DNA of 64,000 nt from VAZQ01 sp963739175 (GCA_963739175.1 CAVTZH010000007.1:248001-312000); one strand, 5' to 3'; shown: positions 37,967-47,915, counted from the first letter of the stretch. Made by a program: numbers and translations. The notes: generated by a model not told the origin, from the letters alone.

Positions 37967-39202
37967 CTATCTGTCGAACGCTCGAGGATCGACCCGATAG
38001 CCCCGCGTCACCGCCATCAGCCCCCACAGCACGCCGAGGATCAGGAAGTAGTGCCGCCAGTGGTCGCTGTCGATGATGATGCTCTCGGCGGCGACGCCGA
38101 CGAAGGCCACGTACACGGCATGGTAGGTCGGCTGCCACGGCGTGCGCACGAAGATGAAGCGCGTGCTGGCGACCAGCGTCACCAGCGTGAGCGTGAGATA
38201 GGCCGCGCCCGAGATCCAGCCGCCGGTGATGAAGGAATTGAGATAGACGTTGTGCGGCGCCTCCGGGAAATTGAATTGCAGCGGTCCCATGCCGAACGGA
38301 TAGTCGAGCATCATCGAGATCGCCAGGAAATAGCGGCCGAAACGTCCGGTCGCGCCGGTGTCGTAGCTCTGCGACAGCGACGCGCGCTCCTCGAACAGGT
38401 TGGCGACCTGCTCGACCGACAACAGCACCGCAACGAATGCGACGGCAACCACGACGCCCATGATCGCCATCACGACAATGCGGAAGCGCTCGCTCGGCGA
38501 GCGGCTGGTCGCGAAGGTGAGCATCATCAGCAGGATTGCGCAGAACACGAACTGGCCCCAGGCGGCGCGCGAGAACGACAGGAACAGGCCGCCCATGACG
38601 ATCAGCAGCAGCAGGCATGCGCCGATCACCTCGGAACGGCGGCCGGCCAGCATGCGCTGGAGGATGAGCACGCCGGGCAGCATGAGGAACGCCGCGAACA
38701 CGTTGGGGTCCTTGAACGTGCCGGTGGCGCGCGAGTAGCGCACGAACGCGCTGCCGCCCACGCCGAAATAGCCGGCGATCGCCAGCAGCGACACCACGAC
38801 TGCGGCGGCGATGTAGCCGCGCAGCAGCCAGCGCAGGCGCGCCTCGGTGTTGGTTCCGAGCATGGCGGCGTAGAAGATCGCGGTCAGCGACAGGAACACC
38901 GAGACGAGCACCCAGATCACCGACGGCATCTGGCCCGCCACCTCGAACAGCGACAGCGCATAGCCGACATTGAGCAGCGTAAGCAGCAGGATCAGCGGCG
39001 CCAGCGTCGCGCGCAGCGTCATCCCCATGACGGTGAAGAGGAACATCGTCGCCATGCCGACGAATTCGTAAGGGCCGGGCTCGATGAAGACGAAGCCGCC
39101 GGAAAACGCCATCAGCCACAGCATGACGGCGCGCACGGACTCGGTGGCGATCCGCGGGCCCGCTACCGCTCCCGCCGCATCTGTTGCGGCGTACGCAGCC
39201 AT
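37967..39202 (-). CDS. O-antigen ligase/polymerase-like membrane protein
   Basis: A 411-residue polytopic membrane protein with about ten hydrophobic segments and the Wzy_C/WaaL-type middle portion: LFLSFSRAAWGQFVF, the large periplasmic loop, and APHNVYLNSFITGGWISG, where the conserved His is characteristic of O-antigen ligase-domain proteins. It probably polymerizes or ligates surface polysaccharide units. Its start at 39202 overlaps the last base of the upstream sugar-transferase stop (TGATG), so the two are coupled. It belongs to the exopolysaccharide cluster. Confidence 0.86.
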   Translation of the reverse strand: MAAYAATDAAGAVAGPRIATESVRAVMLWLMAFSGGFVFIEPGPYEFVGMATMFLFTVMGMTLRATLAPLILLLTLLNVGYALSLFEVAGQMPSVIWVLVSVFLSLTAIFYAAMLGTNTEARLRWLLRGYIAAAVVVSLLAIAGYFGVGGSAFVRYSRATGTFKDPNVFAAFLMLPGVLILQRMLAGRRSEVIGACLLLLIVMGGLFLSFSRAAWGQFVFCAILLMMLTFATSRSPSERFRIVVMAIMGVVVAVAFVAVLLSVEQVANLFEERASLSQSYDTGATGRFGRYFLAISMMLDYPFGMGPLQFNFPEAPHNVYLNSFITGGWISGAAYLTLTLVTLVASTRFIFVRTPWQPTYHAVYVAFVGVAAESIIIDSDHWRHYFLILGVLWGLMAVTRGYRVDPRAFDR

Positions 39203-40731
39203 CAGTAGGCGTTCTCGGTCTTGGCCAGCGCGAACGGCGTCTTCGCCAGGATGTAGAGGTCGAACATCACCGACCAGTTCTCGATGTAGTAGAGGTCGTG
39301 CTCGACGCGCTGCTGGATCTTCTCCTGCGTGTCGGTCTCGCCGCGCCAGCCGTTGATCTGGGCCCAGCCGGTGATGCCGGGCTTCACCCGGTGGCGCGCG
39401 AAGTAGCCGTCCACCGCCTCGTCATAGACGCGGTTCTCGGCCTTGGCGTGCACCGCATGCGGGCGCGGGCCGACCAGCGACAGGTTGCCCTTGAACACCA
39501 CGTTGAACAGCTGCGGCAGCTCGTCGATCGAGGTCTTGCGGATGAAGCGCCCGACGCGGGTGACGCGCGGATCGTCCTTCTGCACCAGCTTCGCGGCAGT
39601 CGCGTCGCACTGATCGGTGCGCATCGAGCGGAACTTGTAGACCTCGATCAGCTCGTTGTTGAAGCCGTAGCGCTTCTGCTTGAACAGCACGGGACCGCGG
39701 CTGTCGAGCTTGATGGCGATGGCGGTGATCAGCATCACCGGCGACAGCGCGATCAGCGCGAGCGTGCCGATGATCTTGTCGAACAGCCATTTCATCACGA
39801 CGTCCCAGTCCGTGATCGGCTTGTCGAGGACGTCGAGCACCGGGACGTGGCCGATGTAGGAATAGGCGCGCGGGCGGAAGCGCAGCTTCGCGGCATGCGC
39901 GGCGAGGCGGATATCGACCGGCAGCACCCACAGCTTCTTGAGCATCTGCAGGATGCGCTGCTCCGCCGAGATCGGCAGCGAGAAGATCACAAGGTCGACG
40001 CGCGTCTTGCGCGCGAACTCGACCAGGTCGTCGACCACGCCAAGCTTGGGGAGGCCGGACACCGCGGTGGGCGCGCGGTCGTCGCCGCGATCGTCGAAGG
40101 CGCCGACGATGCGGATGTCGGAGTCACGCTGCGCCATCAGCGAATTGATCAGCGCGGCGCCCTTCTCGTCGGCGCCGACGATGACGGCGCGCCGGTCGAG
40201 ACGGCCCTGCTGGGTCCAGCGCCGCACCATCAGGAACAGCGCGCGGCGGAAGCAGATGAGCACGATCATGCCGACGACGTAGTACGTGCCGAGCCAGACG
40301 CGCGAGAACTGGTCGCCGGCCTTGGCGAAGAACGAAATGCCGGTGACGACGAGGAACACCACCGACCAGGCGGATGCGAGCCGGAAATACTGCTTCTCGT
40401 AACCGCGGAAGGCCTGCACCTGATAGATGTCGGCGGCCTGGAACGTCAGCGTCGCGATCGACGAGATGGCGACGATGGCGAGCGGATAGTGCCACGAGAA
40501 GCCGTCGATCGGGAGCACATAGGCGGCGTAGAGCGCCGCGCCGACCAGCATCACCAGCAGGAATTCGAGGAGCCGGACGGCGCCGGCGAGCACAATCGGC
40601 GAATATCCGATCGGGTTCGGTTGCTCGACAATCTTTTGCGCAGCCGGCGACAGCGCGCGCGGTGTCGCGGCGGCCGGCTTCGGCGGCGCCGCGGCGCCGC
40701 CCAGCATCGTTCTGGTGTCGAACTGCAACAT
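39202..40731 (-). CDS. Undecaprenyl-phosphate sugar phosphotransferase (WcaJ/GumD-like)
   Basis: A 509-residue membrane enzyme that loads the first sugar phosphate onto undecaprenyl phosphate for polysaccharide repeat assembly. The N-terminal half has four to five membrane segments and a Rossmann-like region (RRAVIVGADEKGAALINSLM). The C-terminal catalytic domain carries KRYGFNNELIEVYKFRSM, RKTSIDELPQLFNV and VGPRPHAV, typical of the bacterial sugar transferase family. The transmembrane hairpin LALIALSPVMLITAIAI precedes it. I take the ATG at 40731. It is coupled to the ligase-like gene downstream. Confidence 0.92.
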   Translation of the reverse strand: MLQFDTRTMLGGAAAPPKPAAATPRALSPAAQKIVEQPNPIGYSPIVLAGAVRLLEFLLVMLVGAALYAAYVLPIDGFSWHYPLAIVAISSIATLTFQAADIYQVQAFRGYEKQYFRLASAWSVVFLVVTGISFFAKAGDQFSRVWLGTYYVVGMIVLICFRRALFLMVRRWTQQGRLDRRAVIVGADEKGAALINSLMAQRDSDIRIVGAFDDRGDDRAPTAVSGLPKLGVVDDLVEFARKTRVDLVIFSLPISAEQRILQMLKKLWVLPVDIRLAAHAAKLRFRPRAYSYIGHVPVLDVLDKPITDWDVVMKWLFDKIIGTLALIALSPVMLITAIAIKLDSRGPVLFKQKRYGFNNELIEVYKFRSMRTDQCDATAAKLVQKDDPRVTRVGRFIRKTSIDELPQLFNVVFKGNLSLVGPRPHAVHAKAENRVYDEAVDGYFARHRVKPGITGWAQINGWRGETDTQEKIQQRVEHDLYYIENWSVMFDLYILAKTPFALAKTENAY

Positions 40732-40839
40732 AACTCTGGTCGTACACAGGGGCCGTCGGCCCCAATCGCCCACGCACATCCCACTACCGAAAAAAGCTCA
40801 AGAAATGCTTAGGGAACAGCGGAAAACCCGCAGGATTTC

Positions 40840-41973
40840 TTAACCATGCTGCTTGCGCGCCAGCGCTTCGCGGTAGCCGTCGATGACGGCGTCGGTCATC
40901 GCATCGACCGAGAACGAGGCGCGCAGGCGCGACTTCAGCCGCAGCGACGCCGAGTGCCGCGCGCCGCGGTCCTGCATGGCCTGCGCGATGGCATCGGCGA
41001 GCGCCGCCGGATCGCCCGGCGGGACGAGCTCATCGGCGTCCGGTCCGAAGATTTCGCCGATGCCGCCGACGTTGGTGGCGATGATCGGCAGCCCGGCGGC
41101 GGCGGCTTCGAGCACGATATAGGGCAGCGATTCCGCGCGCGAAGGAACCACCAGCAGGCGGCCGAGCGCGAACGCGGCGCGTGCGGGCATCGCGCCCACG
41201 AACTGGACCGCGGCGGCGAGATCGTGCGCGGCGACCGCCGCTTCGAACGCGCCACGGTCGGCGCCGTCGCCGACGATGGTGGCGGTGAGCTTGCGTCCGT
41301 CGCGCGCGAGCCGCGCCATCGCTTCGATCAGCACGTCGACGCCCTTGAGCTTGCGTAGCTCGCCCACGAAGACCAAATCGGTCGCGTCCGGCGCGGTTTT
41401 GACCGGCAGGAATTCGGCATCGGCGACGCCGTTGTGCACCACGCGCACCAGCGCGTCGGTCCCTGGGTCGCCGACCTTGGCGGCGAAGGTGTCGCGGCCG
41501 TAATAGCTCTCGAACAGGAACAGGTCGGTGCGCCGTCGCAGCACGTTCTCGGCGGTGAGGTAGACGAGCCCGGCGGGCGTGCCCCAGCGGTAGTGCAGGC
41601 TGCCGCCGTGCGGCGTGTAGACCCGCGCAGTTTCCGGCGGTCGTCGCGCCAGCCGCGCATAGGCGCCGCCCTTGGCGCCGTGGCCGTGCAGGACGTTGAC
41701 GCCCTGGGCCGTCGCGCGCTGGCCGACATGACGGACCGCCGCGATGTCGCTCGGGCCGAGGTCGCGCGTCATCGCGACGCGGGTGAGGCCGAGCGCGAGC
41801 ACCTTGGCGAGGTCGGCGAGCGCCGCATCGGCGCGCTCATCGCCGGCCGCATCGGCGACGACGCCGACCTGGTGGCCGCGCGCCGCCTGGCCGCGCGCCA
41901 GATCGCAGACGTGCCGGAACAATCCGCCGACCGGGGCGCGCAGCACATGCAGGATGTTGAGGGGAGCCGCCAT
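40840..41973 (-). CDS. Glycosyltransferase family 4
   Basis: A 377-residue GT-B glycosyltransferase: N-terminal MAAPLNILHVLRAPVGGLFRHV, then the donor-site region RVVHNGV, VFVGELRKLKGVDVLIEA and the key EX7E-type motif in RAESLPYIVLEAAAAGLPIIATNVGG. It adds one sugar to the lipid-linked repeat in the cytoplasm. The start ATG at 41973 has no strong ribosome site. It lies 108 bp upstream of the sugar-phosphate transferase, in the same direction. Confidence 0.9.
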   Translation of the reverse strand: MAAPLNILHVLRAPVGGLFRHVCDLARGQAARGHQVGVVADAAGDERADAALADLAKVLALGLTRVAMTRDLGPSDIAAVRHVGQRATAQGVNVLHGHGAKGGAYARLARRPPETARVYTPHGGSLHYRWGTPAGLVYLTAENVLRRRTDLFLFESYYGRDTFAAKVGDPGTDALVRVVHNGVADAEFLPVKTAPDATDLVFVGELRKLKGVDVLIEAMARLARDGRKLTATIVGDGADRGAFEAAVAAHDLAAAVQFVGAMPARAAFALGRLLVVPSRAESLPYIVLEAAAAGLPIIATNVGGIGEIFGPDADELVPPGDPAALADAIAQAMQDRGARHSASLRLKSRLRASFSVDAMTDAVIDGYREALARKQHG

Positions 41974-42205
41974 CAGCCGTTCACATTTTATTAACGCTGG
42001 TGGCGGCGAGCGATGGACAGCGCCCCATCCGGTGACCAAATCGTTGCAGAAGACCGATCATGAACGTCGGGCGGGCGCGATCAGGGAAGGCGAAACGTCA
42101 GCAGGATTAGCGCCATACGCCGTTAACAAATGCTGACGCATTATTTGCCCGATCGCGTAAGCGAAGACTTAACGGGCCTTCAACCTTAATGGTCTGTGAT
42201 TGCAT

Positions 42206-42243
42206 GGGAAGAGTCGCGCTGCACGGGAAGACTCGCGCGGCGC
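42206..42243. repeat. Imperfect 19-bp tandem repeat upstream of the Wzz-like gene
   Basis: GGGAAGAGTCGCGCTGCAC (42206-42224) is followed by GGGAAGACTCGCGCGGCGC (42225-42243), four mismatches apart, just before the 42261 start. It may be a regulatory binding site or slipped DNA. Confidence 0.5.
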
Positions 42244-42260
42244 GTGGGTGAGGTCAGTAG

Positions 42261-44627
42261 ATGCAGACGGGTACGGTGCCGGCCGGACGCGGTGGCGTAA
42301 CGCAAGCGATCGACGAGCTCGACCTGGGCGCGCTCGGGCGCGCGATCTGGCGCCGCAAGCGCCTGATCATCGGGCTCACGCTGCTGGCAGCCGCGATTGC
42401 GTTCGCCGCGGTCAATTACGTTACGCCGCGTTACAAGTCGGAAGCGCGGGTGCTGATCGAGACCCGCGAAAACATCTTCCTGCGGCCGGAGGCCGAACGC
42501 ACCACCGAGCGCTCCGCGACCGTCGACCAGGAGGCTGTCACCAGCCAGGTGCAGCTCATCCTGTCGCGCGGGCTGGCGCTCGACGTCATCCGCAAACTGA
42601 AGCTCGCCGAGAAGCCGGAATTCGATCCGGTCCTGCGCGGGCCGCCGTCGGCGATCCGCAGCGTGCTGGCGCTCACCGGGCTGGTCAGGGATCCCATGAG
42701 CCAGACGCCCGAGGAGCGGGTGCTCAAAAGCTACGTGGACCGGCTGGTGGCGTTCCAGGTCGACAAGTCGCGCGTGATCGCGATCGAGTTCGAGTCGGAA
42801 GATCCGGAACTCGCCGCGCAGGTCGTCAACGCCATCGCCGACAGCTTCCTGGTGCTGCAGCAGACGGCGCGGCAGGGACAAAGCCGTGATGCGGCGCAGT
42901 TCCTGCTCGGCCAGATCGAGAAGCTGCGCCAGAGCGTCTCCGAGGCGGAGGCCAGGGTCGAGCAATATCGCGCGACCACCAATCTGATGATCGGCACCAA
43001 CAACACCACGCTGTCGAGCCAGCAGCTCGGCGACGTCAATGCGCAGGTTGCCTCCGCGCGCGCGCTGAAGGCCGACGCCGAGTCGAAGGCGCGGGTGATC
43101 CGCGACGCCTTGAAGCGCGGGGCGGCGACGGAAGTCTCCGAGGTCATGAACTCCGACATACTGCGCCGCCTGTCCGAGCAGCTGGTGACGTTGCGGGCGC
43201 AGCTCGCCGAGCAGTCGTCCACGCTCTTGGACCAGCATCCTCGCATCAAGGAATTGCGGGCGCAGATTGCCGATCTGTCGCGGCAGATCCGCTCGGAGGC
43301 CGAGCGACTCGCGATTGCCTTCGAGAACGACGCCAAGAGTGCGGCCGACCGGCTGCAATCGCTCAGTGCGATGCTCGATCAGCTCAAGACAGCGGCGGCG
43401 TCGACCAATGAGCAGGACGTCAAGCTGCGCGCACTCGATCGCGAGGCGAAATCGCAGCGTGACCTGCTCGAGTCCTGGCTTGCCAAGTATCGCGAAGCCA
43501 CCGCCCGCGACAATCTCGGCGCGTCGTCGCCGGAGGCGCGGATCATTTCCCGCGGCATCGTTTCGAGCACGCCGTCCTGGCCGAAGAAGGTCCCGACCGT
43601 GCTGATCGCCGCGCTCGGCATGTTCACGCTCGTTGTCGGTTTCATCCTGACCGGCCAGTTGATGGGCGGCCCGCTGCCGGCGCCGGCATCGGCGACCGCC
43701 ACGGCGGTGGCCGCGCGCACGGCCGAACCGGCGATACCAGCACCATCGGTTATGCAGGCTTCACCTGCTCCAGCGGCGGCGCCGGTGTTCGCGCCGCCGG
43801 CGCCAGCGGTGAGGGCGGCGAGGGCTCCGGCACCGACAAAACCCGCAGCGTCATCGGCCGGCAATTCGCTGGTTGCGAAGTTGCGCGCGCGCTTCGGACG
43901 CGCGGCTGCCGCAATCGCCCCAGCCGCGGTAAGCAACAGGCCCGCCGCGACGGCGCCGCCGAACGAACCGGCCCGTCAGCCCGAGCAACGCCCGGCACCG
44001 GCCGTGGCGCGTGGGGCGCCGGCCGGCGGCGTTCCGGCCGATGCGATCGAGGGGCTGGCCGCCGCGCTTGGCACCGCGGGCGACTCCGGCCGCCGCGTCG
44101 TCGTGGTCGGCGCCCGCCGCAACATGGGCACGACGCTCGCCGCGATTTCGCTCGCGCGCGCGCTCGCCAAGCAGGGCCGCGCCGTGCTGGTCGACCTCGC
44201 GCTCGAAGCGCCGAACCTGTCGGTGATCGCGAGCGACGTGAACGCGCCGGGCCTGAGCGAACTGGTGCAGGGCTCAGTGTCGTTCGGCCAGATCATCACC
44301 CGCGACCGCTATTCGCGGGTGCATCTGATCACGGTCGGGAACGGCGACGTTTCGAGCGACGCGATCCTGTCGTCGCAGCGGCTCGCGATCACGCTCGAAG
44401 CGCTGTCGCGCAGCTACGACTATGTCGTGCTCGATGCCGGCGCGCTGCCGGAGATCGCGGCCGAGAAATTCGCGCGGCTGGCGCCGCGCGCAATTCTGGT
44501 GGCCGACGACGTCGACGGCCCCGCGACCGAATCCGCGCGCGAACGGCTCTTGTCGGCGGGCTTCCCCAATGTCAGCGTGCTGGCCAGCTCGCCCGACGGG
44601 CCGGAATACAATCGAGCGGCGGCCTGA
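42261..44627 (+). CDS. Wzz/GumC-type polysaccharide co-polymerase with degenerate BY-kinase domain
   Basis: A 788-residue inner-membrane protein. A Wzz-like periplasmic domain lies between membrane segments at about 36-55 and 450-470; it contains long coiled helices (e.g. residues 215-420). A linker rich in Ala/Pro follows, then a C-terminal domain (about 600-788) with the layout of Wzc/BY tyrosine kinases. Its P-loop, GARRNMGTTLAAISLARA, lacks the GKT/GKS lysine, and VLVDLALEAPNLS replaces the usual VLLIDADLRRP. No C-terminal tyrosine cluster is seen. It would set chain length or export polymer, probably without kinase activity. Confidence 0.9.
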   Translation: MQTGTVPAGRGGVTQAIDELDLGALGRAIWRRKRLIIGLTLLAAAIAFAAVNYVTPRYKSEARVLIETRENIFLRPEAERTTERSATVDQEAVTSQVQLILSRGLALDVIRKLKLAEKPEFDPVLRGPPSAIRSVLALTGLVRDPMSQTPEERVLKSYVDRLVAFQVDKSRVIAIEFESEDPELAAQVVNAIADSFLVLQQTARQGQSRDAAQFLLGQIEKLRQSVSEAEARVEQYRATTNLMIGTNNTTLSSQQLGDVNAQVASARALKADAESKARVIRDALKRGAATEVSEVMNSDILRRLSEQLVTLRAQLAEQSSTLLDQHPRIKELRAQIADLSRQIRSEAERLAIAFENDAKSAADRLQSLSAMLDQLKTAAASTNEQDVKLRALDREAKSQRDLLESWLAKYREATARDNLGASSPEARIISRGIVSSTPSWPKKVPTVLIAALGMFTLVVGFILTGQLMGGPLPAPASATATAVAARTAEPAIPAPSVMQASPAPAAAPVFAPPAPAVRAARAPAPTKPAASSAGNSLVAKLRARFGRAAAAIAPAAVSNRPAATAPPNEPARQPEQRPAPAVARGAPAGGVPADAIEGLAAALGTAGDSGRRVVVVGARRNMGTTLAAISLARALAKQGRAVLVDLALEAPNLSVIASDVNAPGLSELVQGSVSFGQIITRDRYSRVHLITVGNGDVSSDAILSSQRLAITLEALSRSYDYVVLDAGALPEIAAEKFARLAPRAILVADDVDGPATESARERLLSAGFPNVSVLASSPDGPEYNRAAA

Positions 44628-44692
44628 TGCACCGGTAATTGCCGACTGGCGGTAACCAAGGCGTAATGCTGACGTGAGATGACGGGCTTGTT

Positions 44693-45751
44693 ATGACCAG
44701 CCTGAAGACGACGATCATCCGCGGCGGACTGGAGACGCTCTACTTCAGCGGCGCCAACGTTTTCATGCGGCCGTTCGTGCACGGCGTCGGCGTGATCCTG
44801 ACCTTGCATCACGTGCGGCCGCAGCGCCCCGAGGCGTTCCAGCCCAACCGCCTGCTCGAGGTGACGCCCGATTTCCTGGAGCGCGTGGTGCGCTATCTGC
44901 GCCGCCGCAGCCTCGACATCGTTTCGCTCGATGAAGTCTACCGGCGCCTGGTCGAGCAGGACTTCTCCCGCCGCTTCGTCTGCATCACCATCGACGACGG
45001 CTATCGCGATACGCTGCAATGGGCCTATCCGATCCTCAAGCGCTACGACGCGCCATTTGCCGTGTATATTCCCACAAGCTTCCCGGATCGCCTCGGCGAG
45101 TTGTGGTGGCTGGCGCTCGAGGCCGTGGTGGCGCGCAACAGCCGCGTCACGCTGCTGCTCAACGGCGCCGAGCAGGGCTTCGATTGCGCGACCGTCACGG
45201 AGAAGCGCGAACTCTTCGATGAGCTCTATCGCCACGTCCGCAGCCTCCCGACCGAGGAAGAGCTGCGCGTGTTCGTGCGCGATCTCAGCGCGCGCTACCA
45301 CGTCGACATCGCCGAGTTTTGCAACGATCTCTGCATGAACTGGAACGAGCTCACGACGCTCGCCGCCGATCCGCTGGTGACGATCGGCGCGCACACGGTC
45401 AACCACGTGATGCTCGCGAAGGTGCCGGAGCGCATGGCGCGCTCCGAGATGGCGATGAGCCGCGCGGTGATCGAGGCCTCGCTCGGCAAGCGGCCGGATC
45501 ATCTGTCCTATCCGGTCGGCGACAAGACCTCGGCGGGCCCGCGCGAGTTCAAGATCGCCGCGGAGCTCGGTTTCAAGACCGCGGTCACCACGCGGCCGGG
45601 CGTGCTGTTCGGGGAGCATCGCGATCATCTGATGGCGCTGCCGCGGATCTCGCTCAACGGCGAGCACCAGCAGCTGCGCTATGTGCGGGTGCTGCTCTCG
45701 GGCGCGGCGACGGCGATGTGGAACGGCTTCCGCAAGGTCGACGCGGCGTAG
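44693..45751 (+). CDS. Polysaccharide deacetylase family protein
   Basis: A 352-residue NodB-homology protein. The metal/catalytic motif is TIDDGYRDT (about residues 99-107), with GAHTVNH and the later LSYPVG typical of the fold. It probably removes acetyl groups from the exopolysaccharide made by the neighbouring genes. There is no clear signal peptide at its N-terminus (MTSLKTTIIRGGLETLYF). It follows the Wzz-like gene by 65 bp in the same direction. Confidence 0.88.
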   Translation: MTSLKTTIIRGGLETLYFSGANVFMRPFVHGVGVILTLHHVRPQRPEAFQPNRLLEVTPDFLERVVRYLRRRSLDIVSLDEVYRRLVEQDFSRRFVCITIDDGYRDTLQWAYPILKRYDAPFAVYIPTSFPDRLGELWWLALEAVVARNSRVTLLLNGAEQGFDCATVTEKRELFDELYRHVRSLPTEEELRVFVRDLSARYHVDIAEFCNDLCMNWNELTTLAADPLVTIGAHTVNHVMLAKVPERMARSEMAMSRAVIEASLGKRPDHLSYPVGDKTSAGPREFKIAAELGFKTAVTTRPGVLFGEHRDHLMALPRISLNGEHQQLRYVRVLLSGAATAMWNGFRKVDAA

Positions 45752-45895
45752 GTCGCGCGCGACGGCAGCAATCTCGTTCGCCGTGCGGCGTCGCGTCCCG
45801 CGCCGAGGCTAGGCACACGAGTTCCCTCGGAGTACTGTTCTCGCGTCTGATACCGATGAAACGGCCTGTAAAGCACATGGTTAGGCGGGCGTTGG

Positions 45896-46882
45896 ATGAG
45901 TGGTAGCAGAGTAGCGTCGCTGACTGTGACCGCAGCACTGATGTTTCCTGTTGCGGCGGGCGCGCAGGAGATGAGCGCCGCCGTTGTCGGGTTTCTGACA
46001 AGTGGCTCGTCGAGTGCGCTCAGCAAGCAGTGGGTTACCGCTTTTCATCGCGGCCTCGGCGACTCTGGCTATGCCGATGGCAAGAACGTCACGGTCAAAT
46101 ATCGGTTTGCGGACGACAAGTACGATCGGTTGGAAGGCTTGGCGGCCGAGTTTGTCCGCGAGCAGGTGGGAGTGATCATCGCTGCGGGAGGTCCGGTCAC
46201 GGCCCTGGCTGCAAAGAAGGCGACCGCCACCATACCCATCGTTTTTACGACCATCGCCGACCCCGTCAAAAGCGGTGTTGTCGCCAGCCTGAACAAACCG
46301 GGCGGAAACGCCACAGGGACGGCCGGGCTGACCTCCGAGCTCGATTCAAAGCGGCTCGAGCTGCTGCGGGAGATCAAGCCGACGGTCCGTGTCGTCGGCG
46401 TGCTCGTCAATCCGAAACGTCCTGGGGTGGATGCCAACTCCAGGGAATTGCAAGCTGCGGCGGACAAAATTGGAGTCCAGCTTGTCTTCCACGATGCGGG
46501 CCCCGAGCATTCGCTCGACACTGCGTTTGATAAACTTGCTGAACAGCGCGTGGATGGTATCGTTGTGACGGCTGATCCGTTCTTCAATTTCAGACGTGCA
46601 CAGGTAATCGCGCTCGCCGCCCGCCATGCGATCCCGGCAGTCTATCAATGGCGTGAGTTCGTGACGGAAGGCGGCCTGATGAGTTACGGCCCAAGCATCG
46701 CTGAGGCGTATAATCAGGCTGGGATTTACGCAGGTCGCATCCTGAAGGGGGCCAAGCCCGGCGACCTGCCGGTGGTTCAGCCGTACAGGTTCGAAATGAC
46801 CATCAATCTGAAAACGGCCAAGTCCCTGGGAATCGAAATTCCGCGCCGGACTATCTTGCGTGCCGACGAAGTGACCGACTAA
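45896..46882 (+). CDS. TrpX-type ABC transporter substrate-binding protein
   Basis: A 328-residue secreted protein of the ABC_sub_bind family (cut after AAGAQ near residue 24). Motifs: VVGFLTSGSS, FHRGLGDSGYADGKNVTVKYRFADDKY, IIAAGGPVTALAAKKATATIPIVF and AVYQWREFVTEGGLMSYG. Members bind tryptophan or other small molecules for TrpXYZ-type transporters. No trpY/trpZ-like genes are adjacent. It is related to the next gene, with which it shares a 43-bp identical DNA segment. Confidence 0.87.
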   Translation: MSGSRVASLTVTAALMFPVAAGAQEMSAAVVGFLTSGSSSALSKQWVTAFHRGLGDSGYADGKNVTVKYRFADDKYDRLEGLAAEFVREQVGVIIAAGGPVTALAAKKATATIPIVFTTIADPVKSGVVASLNKPGGNATGTAGLTSELDSKRLELLREIKPTVRVVGVLVNPKRPGVDANSRELQAAADKIGVQLVFHDAGPEHSLDTAFDKLAEQRVDGIVVTADPFFNFRRAQVIALAARHAIPAVYQWREFVTEGGLMSYGPSIAEAYNQAGIYAGRILKGAKPGDLPVVQPYRFEMTINLKTAKSLGIEIPRRTILRADEVTD

Positions 46883-46994
46883 GCAATGCGTCGCGTGAAC
46901 TCATGCAACTCGTAACATGTTGCACAGAGTTGTTCAGACAAGCCGATTGCTAACGAAATTTCCTAGTATCGCGTCTATATGAGGGAGAAACGTC

Positions 46995-47915
46995 ATGCCA
47001 ATGCGCAAAGTGGGGTTCTTTCACAGCGGCAGGAAAGCATCTTTTGACGAGCACTATAAGGCCTTCCTGCGTGGCTTACATGATCTCGTCCCGGCCAAGG
47101 ACATCGACATCGTTGTACAATGGGCAGGTGACAATCCAGAGCGGGGAACCTTGCGTGTGCAAGCGCTGGACGTATTGGACAAAAATAGTGACATAAAGGT
47201 GCTGGTTGCTGCCGGCGGGCCTCCATCCTCAAAAGCAACCAAGGAAGCGACGCAAGACAAAGGCGTCCCCGTCGTTTTCATGAGCACGGCAGATCCGGTT
47301 GGGCTCGGCCTGGTCGAAAGCCTCGATCGCCCCGGAACGAACATGACCGGCATCGCCGGTCTGACCTCCGAATTGGATGTGTCTCGGCTGGAGTTATTGC
47401 GCGAGCTCCTTCAGGACCGGGAAATTGCGAGGATAGGTGTTCTCAACAACCGCAACCGTCCTCTGCTCGAGGAGCAATATCAAAAACTTGAGGCAGCAGC
47501 TCCTGAGTTGGACGTACAACTGGTGCGCGCGGATGTCGTCAATCTGGAGGAGATCGAGCAGGCCTTTGCTCGTTTCAGGACTGTCCCCGTCGATGCGGTG
47601 CTGGTGACGGCCGACTCGATGTTCAACGACTTCCGGAAAGACGTCGTGAGGCTCGCCAATGGAATACGAGCGATCTATCAATGGCGTGAGTTCGTGACGG
47701 AAGGCGGCCTGATGAGCTTCGGACCAGACGTCATGGAGGCTTATACGCTGGTCGGAAATTACGCGGGACGCATTTTGAACGGTGAAAGTCCGCAGAACAT
47801 GCCGGTAACGTCGCCGAGCAAATTTGACTTGGTCATCAATCTAACAAACGCTGAAAAGCACGACTTCCACATCCCGGCGTCACTTCTTTCGCGCGCCGAA
47901 CTCGTGCGCCCTTAG
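46995..47915 (+). CDS. TrpX-like binding protein without signal peptide
   Basis: A 306-residue protein of the same family as the preceding gene: FFHSGRKASFDEHYKAFLRGL, VLVAAGGPPSSKATKEAT, GLTSELDVSRLELLREL and AIYQWREFVTEGGLMSFG. It starts directly with the fold and has no hydrophobic leader, so it is probably cytoplasmic. A good GGGAG site stands before the ATG at 46995. Such signal-less relatives often occur beside sensor or regulatory genes; none is seen here. Base use is less GC-rich than the neighbours. It converges with the DUF2842 gene, overlapping by 4 bp. Confidence 0.82.
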   Translation: MPMRKVGFFHSGRKASFDEHYKAFLRGLHDLVPAKDIDIVVQWAGDNPERGTLRVQALDVLDKNSDIKVLVAAGGPPSSKATKEATQDKGVPVVFMSTADPVGLGLVESLDRPGTNMTGIAGLTSELDVSRLELLRELLQDREIARIGVLNNRNRPLLEEQYQKLEAAAPELDVQLVRADVVNLEEIEQAFARFRTVPVDAVLVTADSMFNDFRKDVVRLANGIRAIYQWREFVTEGGLMSFGPDVMEAYTLVGNYAGRILNGESPQNMPVTSPSKFDLVINLTNAEKHDFHIPASLLSRAELVRP

